This document shows, in pieces, positions 1-6,914 of a stretch of DNA of 17,113 bases. The stretch's first letter is position 1; the number at the start of each line of letters is the position of its first letter. The notes below the pieces were generated by a model that was not told the origin of the DNA, made no database searches, and worked only from the letters and a program-made list of their open reading frames with translations. Made by a program: the position numbers and the translations under genes. Origin of the DNA: UBA509 sp038729325 (GTDB taxonomy: Archaea; Thermoplasmatota; Thermoplasmata; Thermoplasmatales; Thermoplasmataceae); contig JAVYSG010000026.1 in assembly GCA_038729325.1 (NCBI GenBank), forward strand, positions 1 to 17,113, given 5' to 3'.

Positions 1-144
1 AGTCACAGGCTCAGTGATAAATCAAAGCTTCTAGAATGGCAATCATATTCTCTTACTTCTGTAAAAGCCGTAAATGAATCCAAGGATACAGGAATGATTT
101 CGAGTATTGTTGAACGGTGCAGGGCACTACTGAATTATTCATGA
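1..144 (+). CDS. C-terminal end of an unrecognised protein (5' end outside window)
   Basis: An open frame enters from the left edge and ends at a TGA at 142-144, giving 47 residues. The C-terminal stretch is mildly amphipathic (ending SSIVERCRALLNYS) and could be a terminal helix. No family motif is visible and I do not recognise it. It is on the same strand as the following GNAT gene, about 100 nt upstream. The case for coding is only an open frame with plausible composition and a sensible position, so it could be chance. Confidence 0.4.
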   Translation, partial: SHRLSDKSKLLEWQSYSLTSVKAVNESKDTGMISSIVERCRALLNYS

Positions 145-245
145 AAACAGAAGTGGCGCAATGTTCCCTGCAACAGAAATTCCCAGAATGAATTGAGGGA
201 AATTAAAATGGTAAACATCTTTATGACAGCTTAAACTTACAGATA

Positions 246-881
246 GTGTCTGAGTTTCTGGAGCTCCAATCCCCCAGCGATCAGTACTTCGATGATGCCA
301 TAGATATCTACAGGGAAGCTTTTGAATCGACCCCTGAAATTTACCTGGATCCAAAATATTTCAGTCAATCTTCTGGCAGAGAAACTGGAGATATGCAGTG
401 GCATTTCTGCGTACTTATCGACAAAGAACCTGTAGGAATGGCAGCCTTCGCATCAACCATCTTCGGTGGTTACGGAGGGTACGTGGCAGTCAGAGAACAT
501 CTCCGAAACCGCGGATACGGTACAGTTCTGCTGAAGAACATAATGGATACACTGATCAGTGATTCAATTCGGAAAAAATGGAACCTTAAATTCCTGTTTG
601 CGGAATATGAGGATCGCAATAGAAAACTCTGGGAATCCAAAGGATTTTACACATTGCCTGTGGAATATTTCCAGCCACCGCTCACAGAAATGAATGAGTG
701 GATTAAGATGAACTTAGGTGCATTACCACTAACTGACTCTCACAATATTTCAGGCAATGAAATACTAAATTTTGTCACGTTTCTTTACTCCAAAATATAC
801 TATCTGAAGGATTACGCACATTTGAAAGAATACCAGTCAATGAAAAGTTCATGTAAGAATCTCGTACTCAGTCCTATCTGA
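246..881 (+). CDS. GNAT-family N-acetyltransferase
   Basis: This 211-residue protein has a GNAT fold in about its first 150 residues. The acetyl-CoA pyrophosphate-binding signature R/Q-x-x-G-x-G is seen as RNRGYG (residues 87-92), at the start of helix 3 after a strand reading GGYVAVREHL. A later segment, RKLWESKGFYTLP, matches the usual 'aromatic residue - ESKGF' strand 5/6 motif. The family transfers acetyl from acetyl-CoA to an amine; the acceptor cannot be told here. Residues about 150-211 are a C-terminal extension rich in Tyr and Lys beyond the standard fold. The start is a GTG; there is no Shine-Dalgarno, and a weak TATA-like CTTTATG at 219-225 fits a leaderless transcript. The gene converges on the asparagine-synthase-like gene. 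Confidence 0.82.
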   Translation: MSEFLELQSPSDQYFDDAIDIYREAFESTPEIYLDPKYFSQSSGRETGDMQWHFCVLIDKEPVGMAAFASTIFGGYGGYVAVREHLRNRGYGTVLLKNIMDTLISDSIRKKWNLKFLFAEYEDRNRKLWESKGFYTLPVEYFQPPLTEMNEWIKMNLGALPLTDSHNISGNEILNFVTFLYSKIYYLKDYAHLKEYQSMKSSCKNLVLSPI

Positions 882-900
882 CATTACATGATCCCAGCTC

Positions 901-957
901 TTACACAGGAAAATACTTCGTGGTACATCTGCCTGAAGCAGATGTAAATCTGTGTAA
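901..957. terminator. Nested inverted repeat between convergent genes
   Basis: Two perfect inverted repeats are nested. The outer one pairs TTACACAG (901-908) with CTGTGTAA (950-957). The inner one pairs TACATCTGC (924-932) with GCAGATGTA (938-946) around a 5-nt loop. It begins 19 nt after the GNAT stop and directly abuts the stop of the minus-strand gene (958-960). Its position suggests a bidirectional transcription end or 3'-UTR stem. It lacks a long T-run, so the terminator reading is an inference. Confidence 0.5.
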
Positions 958-1677
958 TCAATGCCTGATGAGCTTCTGAATGCCAGAACCGTACTGTGCC
1001 GCTTTCTTTGGAATCATTGCCAGATCTATCGGATAGCCGAGACATACAGCTGCCTGCCTGAGTACATACTTATTCACATTTCCTCTGATGTTGCTTTCTC
1101 TTCTGACACCCTCCATCATCTTCACGATTCCGGGGCTCAGATACGGTGTAATCAGTTTCTTTCCCAAGGCACTGGCCAGCTTTTTTTCCCTTGGAAGCGT
1201 TGACGCGTACAGTTTAGCCATATGTGCTTCATTGGAGAGATCAGGATTGTCCATGAAGCGCCTGTATCCATAGAATATTTCATCTGATCCCTGGCCAGTG
1301 ACAAGATAATCCTCCTTTATGCTGTCCAGAAGAACTGCGAGTACAACTTCATAACCAATATCTGATTCTGAAATACCCGGATCTGCATCAAAAACCATGT
1401 CCCTGTATTTTTTAATGTCCAAACCAGAAGGATTGATGTGAGTGAACGTGAATTTCAGGCGTTCTGACACCATGGTTGCATTTGAGAAATCCCTGGATCC
1501 CGGAACACTTACATTGTAAGGGTGAAGTCTGTTTCCCATGATGAAATTAAGCAGCGAACTGTCTATGCCTCCGGAGAAACCCAAAGCTGAATCTGGAGGG
1601 ATAATACCGGGAATTGTTTCCCGGAGAATTTCTGCAAGCTCCCTGGACAAAGGGTTTTCACATCCACTTGAATCCAT
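958..1677 (-). CDS. Standalone asparagine-synthase-type PP-loop amidotransferase domain
   Basis: The 239-residue protein corresponds to the C-terminal synthetase domain of AsnB (PF00733) without the N-terminal glutaminase domain. The ATP pyrophosphatase P-loop SGGIDSS is at residues 35-41. A second AsnB signature, TGQGSDEIFYGYRRF, matches the usual GEGADELFGGY region, and PKKAAQYGSG near the C-terminus matches the AsnB KxAAQxGSG region. AsnB adenylates a carboxylate and transfers ammonia. Without its own glutaminase this protein would need free ammonia or a partner, and the substrate need not be aspartate. The ATG start lies about 25 nt from a TATA box that also faces the divergent PINA-like gene, consistent with a leaderless mRNA. 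Full-length AsnB is above 450 residues, but the frame here is closed and shows no sign of truncation. Confidence 0.78.
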   Translation of the reverse strand: MDSSGCENPLSRELAEILRETIPGIIPPDSALGFSGGIDSSLLNFIMGNRLHPYNVSVPGSRDFSNATMVSERLKFTFTHINPSGLDIKKYRDMVFDADPGISESDIGYEVVLAVLLDSIKEDYLVTGQGSDEIFYGYRRFMDNPDLSNEAHMAKLYASTLPREKKLASALGKKLITPYLSPGIVKMMEGVRRESNIRGNVNKYVLRQAAVCLGYPIDLAMIPKKAAQYGSGIQKLIRH

Positions 1678-1698
1678 CGCACGCCTTATTCGATTTGA

Positions 1699-1706
1699 TT
1701 ATATAA
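1699..1706. promoter_or_regulatory. Palindromic TATA box shared by two divergent genes
   Basis: TTATATAA is the centre of the 49-bp gap between two divergent start codons. Its midpoint (1702.5) is about 25 nt from both the minus-strand ATG (1677) and the plus-strand GTG (1727). This is the expected TATA-to-start distance for leaderless archaeal genes in both directions. No second TATA-like element fits either gene as well. Confidence 0.6.
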
Positions 1707-1726
1707 TTATGAATACTATCTAATCC

Positions 1727-3523
1727 GTGGATTACGTTCCAGATACTTCAGTGATTATTGATGGGCGATTTACTTCATTTATTTCACGGCAGACAGAATG
1801 CAGGGTAATTCTGTCGGAAGCGATGATGTCAGAGGTGGAACATCAGGCCAATGAAGGAAAGTCAATTGGTTTTGCAGCCCTGGAAGAGCTGAAGAAGATC
1901 AGGAAAATGGCCGATGACGGCATCATCTATGTGGAAATACAGGGACGCAGGCCGGCAGATTGGCAGATAAAACGCGCAAAGAGTGGCGAAATTGATGAGA
2001 TCATCAGGATGGTGGCATTTGAGAACGACGCAACTCTTGTTACAGGAGATCAGATACAGAGGGATATTGCGCTCATAAAGGGCATCAGGGTTGAATATAT
2101 TGCACCAGATACAAGGGAACCGAAAAACATAGAGGAATTCTTTGATGAGATGACAAGTTCAGTCCACCTGAAGGCTGAAATGGAACCCGTCCTCAAGAGG
2201 GGGCCTCCCGGGGATATCAAGTATGAGAAACTGCATTACAAAATTGCAAGGGGGGACCTTGAGGAAATAGCGAATCATATTGTGAAAAGAGGAAAAAATG
2301 AGGACGATTCCTTCATAGAGATGGATGCAAGGGGCGCAACAGTAATTCAGCTGCACAATGTACGTATCGTGATAACAAGGCCACCATTCTCGGATGATCT
2401 TGAAATTACTGCGGTCAGGCCAATTGTAAAGCTTTCCATCGATGATTACAATTTAAGGCCAGAGCTTCTGGAAAGACTTAAGAATCAGGCCAACGGAGTT
2501 CTTGTCGCTGGTGCACCGGGAGCAGGCAAAAGCACATTTGTACAGGCGCTTGCCGAATATCTCAGTTCCCTCGGGAAGGTAGTCAAGACCATGGAGCGGC
2601 CCAGGGATCTCCAGGTCTCAAGGGAAATCACCCAGTATACGGGACTTGAAGGCTCCATGGAAAAAACGGGAGATATCCTCCTTCTTGTCAGGGAGGATTA
2701 TACAGTTTTTGATGAGATGAGGGTAACAAACGATTTCCACGTGTATTCTGACCTCAGGCTGGCAGGTGTGGGTATGATTGGGGTGGTTCACGCCACACGA
2801 GGCATTGATGCTATACAGAGATTCATAGGACGGATAGAACTTGGAATGATTCCACAGGTTGTGGATACAATAATATTCATAGACAGAGGGGCTGTTGCTT
2901 CAGTCATGGTGACGCAGTATTCAGTAAAGGTTCCGAGCGGCATGCAGGAAGAGGATCTGTCCCGCCCTGTCATTGAAGTCAGGGACTTTTTCACTCAGAC
3001 TACCGTCTTCGAGATCTATACATTCGGGGAGCAGATTGTGGTGGTGCCTGTACAGAAGGGACAGGAAAGGGGGTCTTTCTTCAAGCTGGCTGAGGATCGA
3101 ATAGTCCAGGAGATAAGGCGCATAACCGGTTCCGGACGTGTGGTTGTGAAGATGGTAGGTGAGAACAGGATTCTGGTCCAGGTGGATGAAGCGAGCATTT
3201 CACGACTTATCGGAAAGAAGGGAGCAACAATCTCCGAACTGGAAAGGCGCCTTGGAGTAAGGATTGAGGTTGAACCACTTGATGAATCTCAGGAAGAGCA
3301 GAGGCAGGAGGCTTACACTGAAATAAAGAACAAAATAATCTACCTGACCGTTGGCGAGCCCAACATGGATGTCAGGTTTTACGTTGACAATATCCTTGTG
3401 CTCCAGGCTAAAAGCTCCAACAAGGGAATTGTCAGGATAAAGATAGCCAGCGATACGGGAGCCGCACTTTATAACTACATAAAGGAAGGAAAGAAAATAT
3501 TCTTTTCACCGGCAAGAAGATGA
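1727..3523 (+). CDS. PIN domain-ATPase-KH protein (PINA family)
   Basis: This 598-residue archaeal protein has three modules. An N-terminal PIN domain (about 1-125) shows acidic residues in the expected places: D6 in PDTSVIIDG, E36, D90 and D108 in LVTGDQ. A secretion-type (VirB11/T2SE-like) ATPase follows, with Walker A GAPGAGKST at 262-270, a DEMR segment and an HATRGIDAI segment. A KH domain carries GKKG at 496-499, then a short basic C-terminal tail. The homologue in Sulfolobus islandicus (PINA) is reported as a hexameric ATPase that moves Holliday junctions and works with Hjm and Hjc, so a role in recombination or repair is likely; the KH domain could bind RNA or single-stranded DNA. The start is GTG with no Shine-Dalgarno, about 25 nt after the shared TATA box. 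Confidence 0.9.
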   Translation: MDYVPDTSVIIDGRFTSFISRQTECRVILSEAMMSEVEHQANEGKSIGFAALEELKKIRKMADDGIIYVEIQGRRPADWQIKRAKSGEIDEIIRMVAFENDATLVTGDQIQRDIALIKGIRVEYIAPDTREPKNIEEFFDEMTSSVHLKAEMEPVLKRGPPGDIKYEKLHYKIARGDLEEIANHIVKRGKNEDDSFIEMDARGATVIQLHNVRIVITRPPFSDDLEITAVRPIVKLSIDDYNLRPELLERLKNQANGVLVAGAPGAGKSTFVQALAEYLSSLGKVVKTMERPRDLQVSREITQYTGLEGSMEKTGDILLLVREDYTVFDEMRVTNDFHVYSDLRLAGVGMIGVVHATRGIDAIQRFIGRIELGMIPQVVDTIIFIDRGAVASVMVTQYSVKVPSGMQEEDLSRPVIEVRDFFTQTTVFEIYTFGEQIVVVPVQKGQERGSFFKLAEDRIVQEIRRITGSGRVVVKMVGENRILVQVDEASISRLIGKKGATISELERRLGVRIEVEPLDESQEEQRQEAYTEIKNKIIYLTVGEPNMDVRFYVDNILVLQAKSSNKGIVRIKIASDTGAALYNYIKEGKKIFFSPARR

Positions 3524-3541
3524 AGAGCCGGTTCACAATAA

Positions 3542-4222
3542 TTATAATGTTCTGGCAGAAGAGGCTGGCGGCAGATTTCTTGCGGAATAGATGTATACAA
3601 GCAGGCAGAAGCCCGCAAAGAAAGGCAGGAGAAATAGATCACTGATCGCCCTCACCGATTCAATGTACCAGAAAAGGGAAAACGAAAGCAGCAAAGCAGA
3701 AACGGCTACCTTCATGTCCGCCTGTTTGATCTTCCTTATCTGACCTCTCAGGATGTATGCGGCCACTATGACCACCACGATGCCTGAGACAAGTCCAATA
3801 AGGGTTGAATCATAATTCTCCGGGAATAATGCCACAAGAACTATGGCGGCCTCAAATGCCTCCACAACTCCAACAGAGAATGCAGTGCTGACAACGCTCC
3901 TGCCAGTTTCGGCATGTTTTCCAGGTGGAAAACCAATGCGCTGAAACTTCATGGATCGCTTTGCACTTTTCATGAGCCTCTGGCCAAAGTACAGCAGGAG
4001 AGTCGCAGACGCAATCCTCACGTAGAAAAGCGGGAACAGGGCAATGAAATTTCCCACAAGGGCAGCTGGAAGGATGATTACGATTACTCCGAATGCAACA
4101 GCGTAGAACGGGATGTTAGATCGCGAATCTCCGTGCAGTGCAAGAGCCACTGCTGAAGCCTCTGACATCTCGAGGAGTGTTATACCCATGGCAGCGAGCA
4201 GAATGGCAGGTTCAACGAGCAT
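3542..4222 (-). CDS. Polytopic membrane protein with paired ExxE motifs (COG4280-like)
   Basis: This 226-residue protein is almost entirely hydrophobic, with about six to seven membrane segments. Two halves each carry a similar acidic motif inside a membrane helix: LLEMSEASAVALAL (E18, E21) and VVEAFEAAIVLVAL (E121, E124). A basic loop (RLMKSAKRSMKFQR) separates the halves and would face the cytoplasm. Duplicated acidic motifs inside membrane helices occur in metal and ion transporters such as FTR1 and UPF0016, so a cation transporter is possible, but the sequence does not establish the substrate. I think it belongs to the uncharacterised group COG4280; this is from memory. The ATG start has a weak AT-rich element about 25 nt upstream. 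The gene converges on the PINA-like gene with an 18-nt gap. Confidence 0.72.
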   Translation of the reverse strand: MLVEPAILLAAMGITLLEMSEASAVALALHGDSRSNIPFYAVAFGVIVIILPAALVGNFIALFPLFYVRIASATLLLYFGQRLMKSAKRSMKFQRIGFPPGKHAETGRSVVSTAFSVGVVEAFEAAIVLVALFPENYDSTLIGLVSGIVVVIVAAYILRGQIRKIKQADMKVAVSALLLSFSLFWYIESVRAISDLFLLPFFAGFCLLVYIYSARNLPPASSARTL

Positions 4223-4274
4223 CTGATCTCAGGATTAACCGTACATTTGAATAGTTTTCCATCCATCAGGGAAA

Positions 4275-4287
4275 GTTCAGCATGAAC
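4275..4287. promoter_or_regulatory. Short dyad, possible operator
   Basis: GTTCA-GCA-TGAAC is a perfect 5+5 inverted repeat with a 3-nt centre. It lies 53 nt upstream of the ATG of the minus-strand membrane protein, behind its likely TATA region, and 123 nt upstream of the small plus-strand gene. A dyad this short may be chance. The rest of 4223-4409 shows no gene, RNA or other repeat that I can support. Confidence 0.2.
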
Positions 4288-4377
4288 AGGTAGATTCGGT
4301 GCCGTTTCTCACTCTTGTGTGCATCATGCTGGTCCTGCAGATTCACGAAAACATTCTTTACCTATTCAGGGAAAGCA

Positions 4378-4385
4378 TTTAAGTA
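4378..4385 (+). promoter_or_regulatory. TATA box of the small coiled-coil gene
   Basis: TTTAAGTA is centred about 28 nt before the ATG at 4410, with no Shine-Dalgarno between them. This is the spacing expected for a leaderless transcript and supports the short frame as a real gene. Confidence 0.5.
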
Positions 4386-4409
4386 GGGATGGCATAACAA
4401 TACGGGAAA

Positions 4410-4559
4410 ATGGGGCTAAGCAAAAGGGATCTGACCAGGAAAAGGAAGAGTCTTGAGATGAAGCTTGAAGAGCTTGAGGCGAGGGCAAAACACAATCCCA
4501 TGAATAAGGAACTTCAGGCAGAGATCGCGGACCTGAAGAAAAAGATAGAAAAATCCTGA
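4410..4559 (+). CDS. Small basic coiled-coil protein, 49 residues
   Basis: The frame from ATG to TGA encodes 49 residues that begin MGLSKRDLTRKRKSLEMKL and end ADLKKKIEKS. It consists of two strongly charged amphipathic helices (about 8-27 and 32-48) separated by HNP, with Leu/Met/Ile spaced as in a short coiled coil. It contains no Cys. I do not know its function. Evidence that it is real: the helix periodicity runs through the whole length, its own TATA box sits at leaderless distance, and the 440-nt interval between the flanking genes has no other candidate. A nucleic-acid-binding or protein-scaffold role would suit such a peptide, but this is speculation. Confidence 0.65.
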   Translation: MGLSKRDLTRKRKSLEMKLEELEARAKHNPMNKELQAEIADLKKKIEKS

Positions 4560-4624
4560 TTGATCTGCTGTCCGTAACTATTTTCTTGGGCAGGAAGCCC
4601 GCTCGCATAAGTTAAATATTATTA

Positions 4625-4631
4625 TTTAATA
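4625..4631 (+). promoter_or_regulatory. TATA region upstream of the MTA phosphorylase gene
   Basis: TTTAATA lies in an AT-rich tract (4609-4632) and is centred about 35 nt before the ATG at 4663. This predicts a transcript with a leader of roughly 8 nt or less. It would drive both the phosphorylase and the following nuclease gene. Confidence 0.4.
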
Positions 4632-4662
4632 GCGTGAAAAAGGTACTTGATACAGTGATAGC

Positions 4663-5436
4663 ATGGTTTACATAGGAATTATTGGAGGAAGTGGACTCTA
4701 CAATCTCATTGAAAATCCAAAATCTTTTGATATCGAGACTCCATACGGCAAACCCTCATCCCCAATTGAGGTAGGCAAGATCAATGGCGTGGAAATGGCC
4801 TTTGTTCCGCGCCATGGTAAAAAACATACTATTCCGCCGCATAAGGTAAATTACAGGGCCAATATCTGGGCACTTAACAGCCTTGGCGTGAAGAGAATCA
4901 TAGGGGTCAATGCAGTAGGCTCACTCAAGGAGGAACTTGCTCCGGGTCATATTGTGATACCGGACCAGTTCATTGATTTCACCAGGAGGAGGGAGCTTAC
5001 ATTCTACGACGGTCCTGAGGTATACCACATATCCATGGCGGACCCATTCTGCCCTGAAATGAACAGGGAGATCTTTGAAGTTTCGAAGAAGATAGACCGG
5101 AATTCACATCTTGGTGGATCATATGTAACCATTGAGGGGCCAAGATTTTCCACGAGGTCTGAATCCAAGATGTACAGGCAGTTTTCTGACATAATAGGAA
5201 TGACTCTTGTTCCAGAAGTCAACCTGGCCGATGAAATGTCAATGTGTTATTCCGTATTGGCAACAGTGACAGATTATGATGTCTGGTCGGAAACACCTGT
5301 TGAGGCAGCTGAAGTTTTCAGGATCATGAAGGAAAACGAGGATAAGGTTACCAGGATAATAAGGGAATCATTACCAATAATAAATTCAGAGAGACATTGT
5401 CACTGTAAAGATCGCCTTAAAGATGCGAAAGCGTGA
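4663..5436 (+). CDS. mtnP: S-methyl-5'-thioadenosine phosphorylase
   Basis: The enzyme cleaves methylthioadenosine with phosphate to adenine and methylthioribose-1-phosphate, in polyamine by-product recycling and purine salvage. The 257-residue length and motifs match the PNP/MTAP family: phosphate loop GIIGGSGLY near the N-terminus, PRHGKKHTIPPHKVNYRAN, IEGPRFSTRSES and GMTLVPEVNLADE. The base-recognition segment TDYDVW carries D204 and D206, the pattern expected for 6-aminopurine (adenine) specificity. A CHC motif at C246-C248 recalls the C-terminal CxC motif reported in a thermostable archaeal MTAP. A Shine-Dalgarno-like GTGAGG at its stop codon precedes the nuclease gene 10 nt downstream, so the pair is probably one operon. 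Confidence 0.92.
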   Translation: MVYIGIIGGSGLYNLIENPKSFDIETPYGKPSSPIEVGKINGVEMAFVPRHGKKHTIPPHKVNYRANIWALNSLGVKRIIGVNAVGSLKEELAPGHIVIPDQFIDFTRRRELTFYDGPEVYHISMADPFCPEMNREIFEVSKKIDRNSHLGGSYVTIEGPRFSTRSESKMYRQFSDIIGMTLVPEVNLADEMSMCYSVLATVTDYDVWSETPVEAAEVFRIMKENEDKVTRIIRESLPIINSERHCHCKDRLKDAKA

Positions 5437-5446
5437 GGAAACCATA

Positions 5447-6673
5447 ATGAAAATAAAGTTTTTAGGAGGAGCAGAAGAAGTTGGCAGGCTGGCAATAAAG
5501 TTTCAGGACGGTAACACCAGATTCATGGTGGATTACGGTGTGGTGCCGGAAAAGCCCCCGCAGTACCCCATGCCGTATGAGCCCGTAGATGGAATATTCA
5601 TAACGCATGCCCACCTGGATCACATAGGCGCACTGCCTGTTTGCTACCATGGGGACAAGGCAAGCCTGTATACCACGACAATGACCGCAAACAGCATGGA
5701 ACCACTTTTGAACGATTCCATCAAGATAATGGATCTGGAAGGTTATCCAAAGAGGTTCGATGTTACGGATATTGATACCATGTTTGAATCACTGACCGCC
5801 GTGCATTACGGGGATACAGTGCAAGTGGGTAAGTATTATGCCACACCGTACTCAGCCGGACACATACCGGGATCGTCCATGTGGCTCTTCGAGAACAGTC
5901 AGAAAGTTCTTGTTACCGGAGACCTCTATACACGGGATTCAAATCTCCTGGTAGGTGGAAAACCTGTTAAGGCTGACATACTTGTAATGGAGAGCACATA
6001 TGCCGGAAAGAATCATGAGGACAGGCAGCAGGTTATTGCGAGGCTCAGGTCCAGGATAAAAGAGGTTGTTGACAACGGCGGAAAGGTCATACTGCCGTCA
6101 TTTGCACTTGGAAGGACTCAGGAACTCATCATGATTCTTGCAGACCTGGGATACAGGATAGCAGTTGATGGCATGGGCAACCTCATTACCGGCATATATC
6201 TTAACACACCAGGCTACCTGAGATCAAGGGGAGAGTTCAGGCGGAAGGTTGGCCGTGTACGGCAGGTGAGAGGCAGGAGGATGAGGGAAGCAGCTCTGGA
6301 GAATGACATCATCATAACAACATCCGGGATGCTTGACGGTGGGCCTGTCCTTGGGTACATCCAGAAGCTCGCTGATGATGACAAAAGTGCAATATTCCTC
6401 ACAGGATACCAGGTTGAAGGAACAAACGGCAGGAGCCTTGTTGAAACAGGAACAATTAATATTGCAGGTGTCCCGCTGAGACCAAGCATGCAGGTGGAAT
6501 TCTTCGATCTCTCAGCGCATGCTGGCCACGATGATCTCATATCATTCGCAAAGGCAGTGAGCCCTGAGAAGATAATTCTCTGCCATGGGGAAAGCCGGGA
6601 GAAACTTCTGGACGATCTCTCCGAGTTTGAAGTGATCCTTCCGTTCAACGGGAAGGAATTTAACATCGACTGA
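5447..6673 (+). CDS. Beta-CASP metallo-beta-lactamase ribonuclease (aCPSF2 type)
   Basis: I chose the ATG at 5447 because the protein then starts MKIKFLGGAEEVG, as in family members, and GTGAGG (5433-5438) lies just upstream. An in-frame ATG at 5423 would add eight non-conserved residues. The 408-residue protein has the zinc motif HAHLDH (54-59), SAGHIPGS, VTGDLY and ESTYA in the lactamase part. The beta-CASP part has PSFALGRTQE and ITTSGMLDGGP, then FDLSAHAGHDDL and a final CHGE. The length and the HxHLDH form fit archaeal aCPSF2 better than RNase J. No N-terminal KH domains are present, so it is not aCPSF1. The likely role is RNA processing or decay using two zinc ions. It is the second gene after the MTA phosphorylase. 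Confidence 0.88.
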   Translation: MKIKFLGGAEEVGRLAIKFQDGNTRFMVDYGVVPEKPPQYPMPYEPVDGIFITHAHLDHIGALPVCYHGDKASLYTTTMTANSMEPLLNDSIKIMDLEGYPKRFDVTDIDTMFESLTAVHYGDTVQVGKYYATPYSAGHIPGSSMWLFENSQKVLVTGDLYTRDSNLLVGGKPVKADILVMESTYAGKNHEDRQQVIARLRSRIKEVVDNGGKVILPSFALGRTQELIMILADLGYRIAVDGMGNLITGIYLNTPGYLRSRGEFRRKVGRVRQVRGRRMREAALENDIIITTSGMLDGGPVLGYIQKLADDDKSAIFLTGYQVEGTNGRSLVETGTINIAGVPLRPSMQVEFFDLSAHAGHDDLISFAKAVSPEKIILCHGESREKLLDDLSEFEVILPFNGKEFNID

Positions 6674-6746
6674 GACCGGCACTAACCCACCAGGTTCCAT
6701 GATTCAGAGTCTGCCCTGCCCTTTAGTGGGCTCTGTGTTTTATCAG

Positions 6747-6768
6747 TTTTTTCTGACAGGTAGGTCAG
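6747..6768 (+). terminator. T-run plus small stem after the nuclease gene
   Basis: A run of six T (6747-6752) is followed by a 5-bp stem CTGAC (6753-6757)/GTCAG (6764-6768) and another short T-run. Archaeal terminators are mainly U-tracts, so termination of the MTA phosphorylase-nuclease transcript about here is plausible. Confidence 0.35.
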
Positions 6769-6787
6769 GTTTTCATTAGGGAACACA

Positions 6788-6797
6788 TTTAAATATA
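6788..6797 (+). promoter_or_regulatory. TATA box upstream of the TauE leader
   Basis: TTTAAATATA is the best TATA-like element in the interval. It predicts transcription from about 6818-6822, which leaves a leader of roughly 90 nt before the TauE ATG at 6911. That is unusual in a window where most genes look leaderless. Confidence 0.55.
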
Positions 6798-6827
6798 AGT
6801 GAGTAATTTTCATAGGAATGAAATATT

Positions 6828-6914
6828 ATGGTAAATCATGATAATGAATCTTTCTGCTATAACGGTGTATCTGATATGGTCTCCAGCAAATTCCAATCCG
6901 GAGGTTCAGCATGA
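6828..6914 (+). CDS. Possible 28-residue leader ORF overlapping the exporter start
   Basis: From the ATG at 6828 a frame of 28 codons ends in a TGA at 6912-6914. Its stop overlaps the exporter ATG as ATGA, the classic arrangement for coupled translation. It starts within about 10 nt of the predicted transcript 5' end, so it could be read as a near-leaderless frame. The peptide has one Cys, one Met near its end, no membrane helix and no recognised motif. A shorter frame of 7 codons starts at 6818 and ends at 6841. The coding case rests only on position and overlap. Confidence 0.35.
   Translation: MVNHDNESFCYNGVSDMVSSKFQSGGSA
6900..6904 (+). promoter_or_regulatory. Shine-Dalgarno of the TauE gene
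   Basis: GGAGG lies 6 nt before the ATG at 6911 and fixes this start. Strong Shine-Dalgarno sites are rare in this window, which fits a gene translated from within a longer leader. Confidence 0.7.

Noticed and set aside
4588..4601. GGGC-AGGAA-GCCC hairpin after the small coiled-coil gene as a terminator
   Set aside because: The stem is only 4 bp with no following T-run, so it is too weak to call.
5423..5446. Earlier ATG start for the aCPSF2-type nuclease, overlapping the MTA phosphorylase stop
   Set aside because: It adds a non-conserved basic octapeptide, while ATG 5447 matches family N-termini and has a GTGAGG ribosome site.
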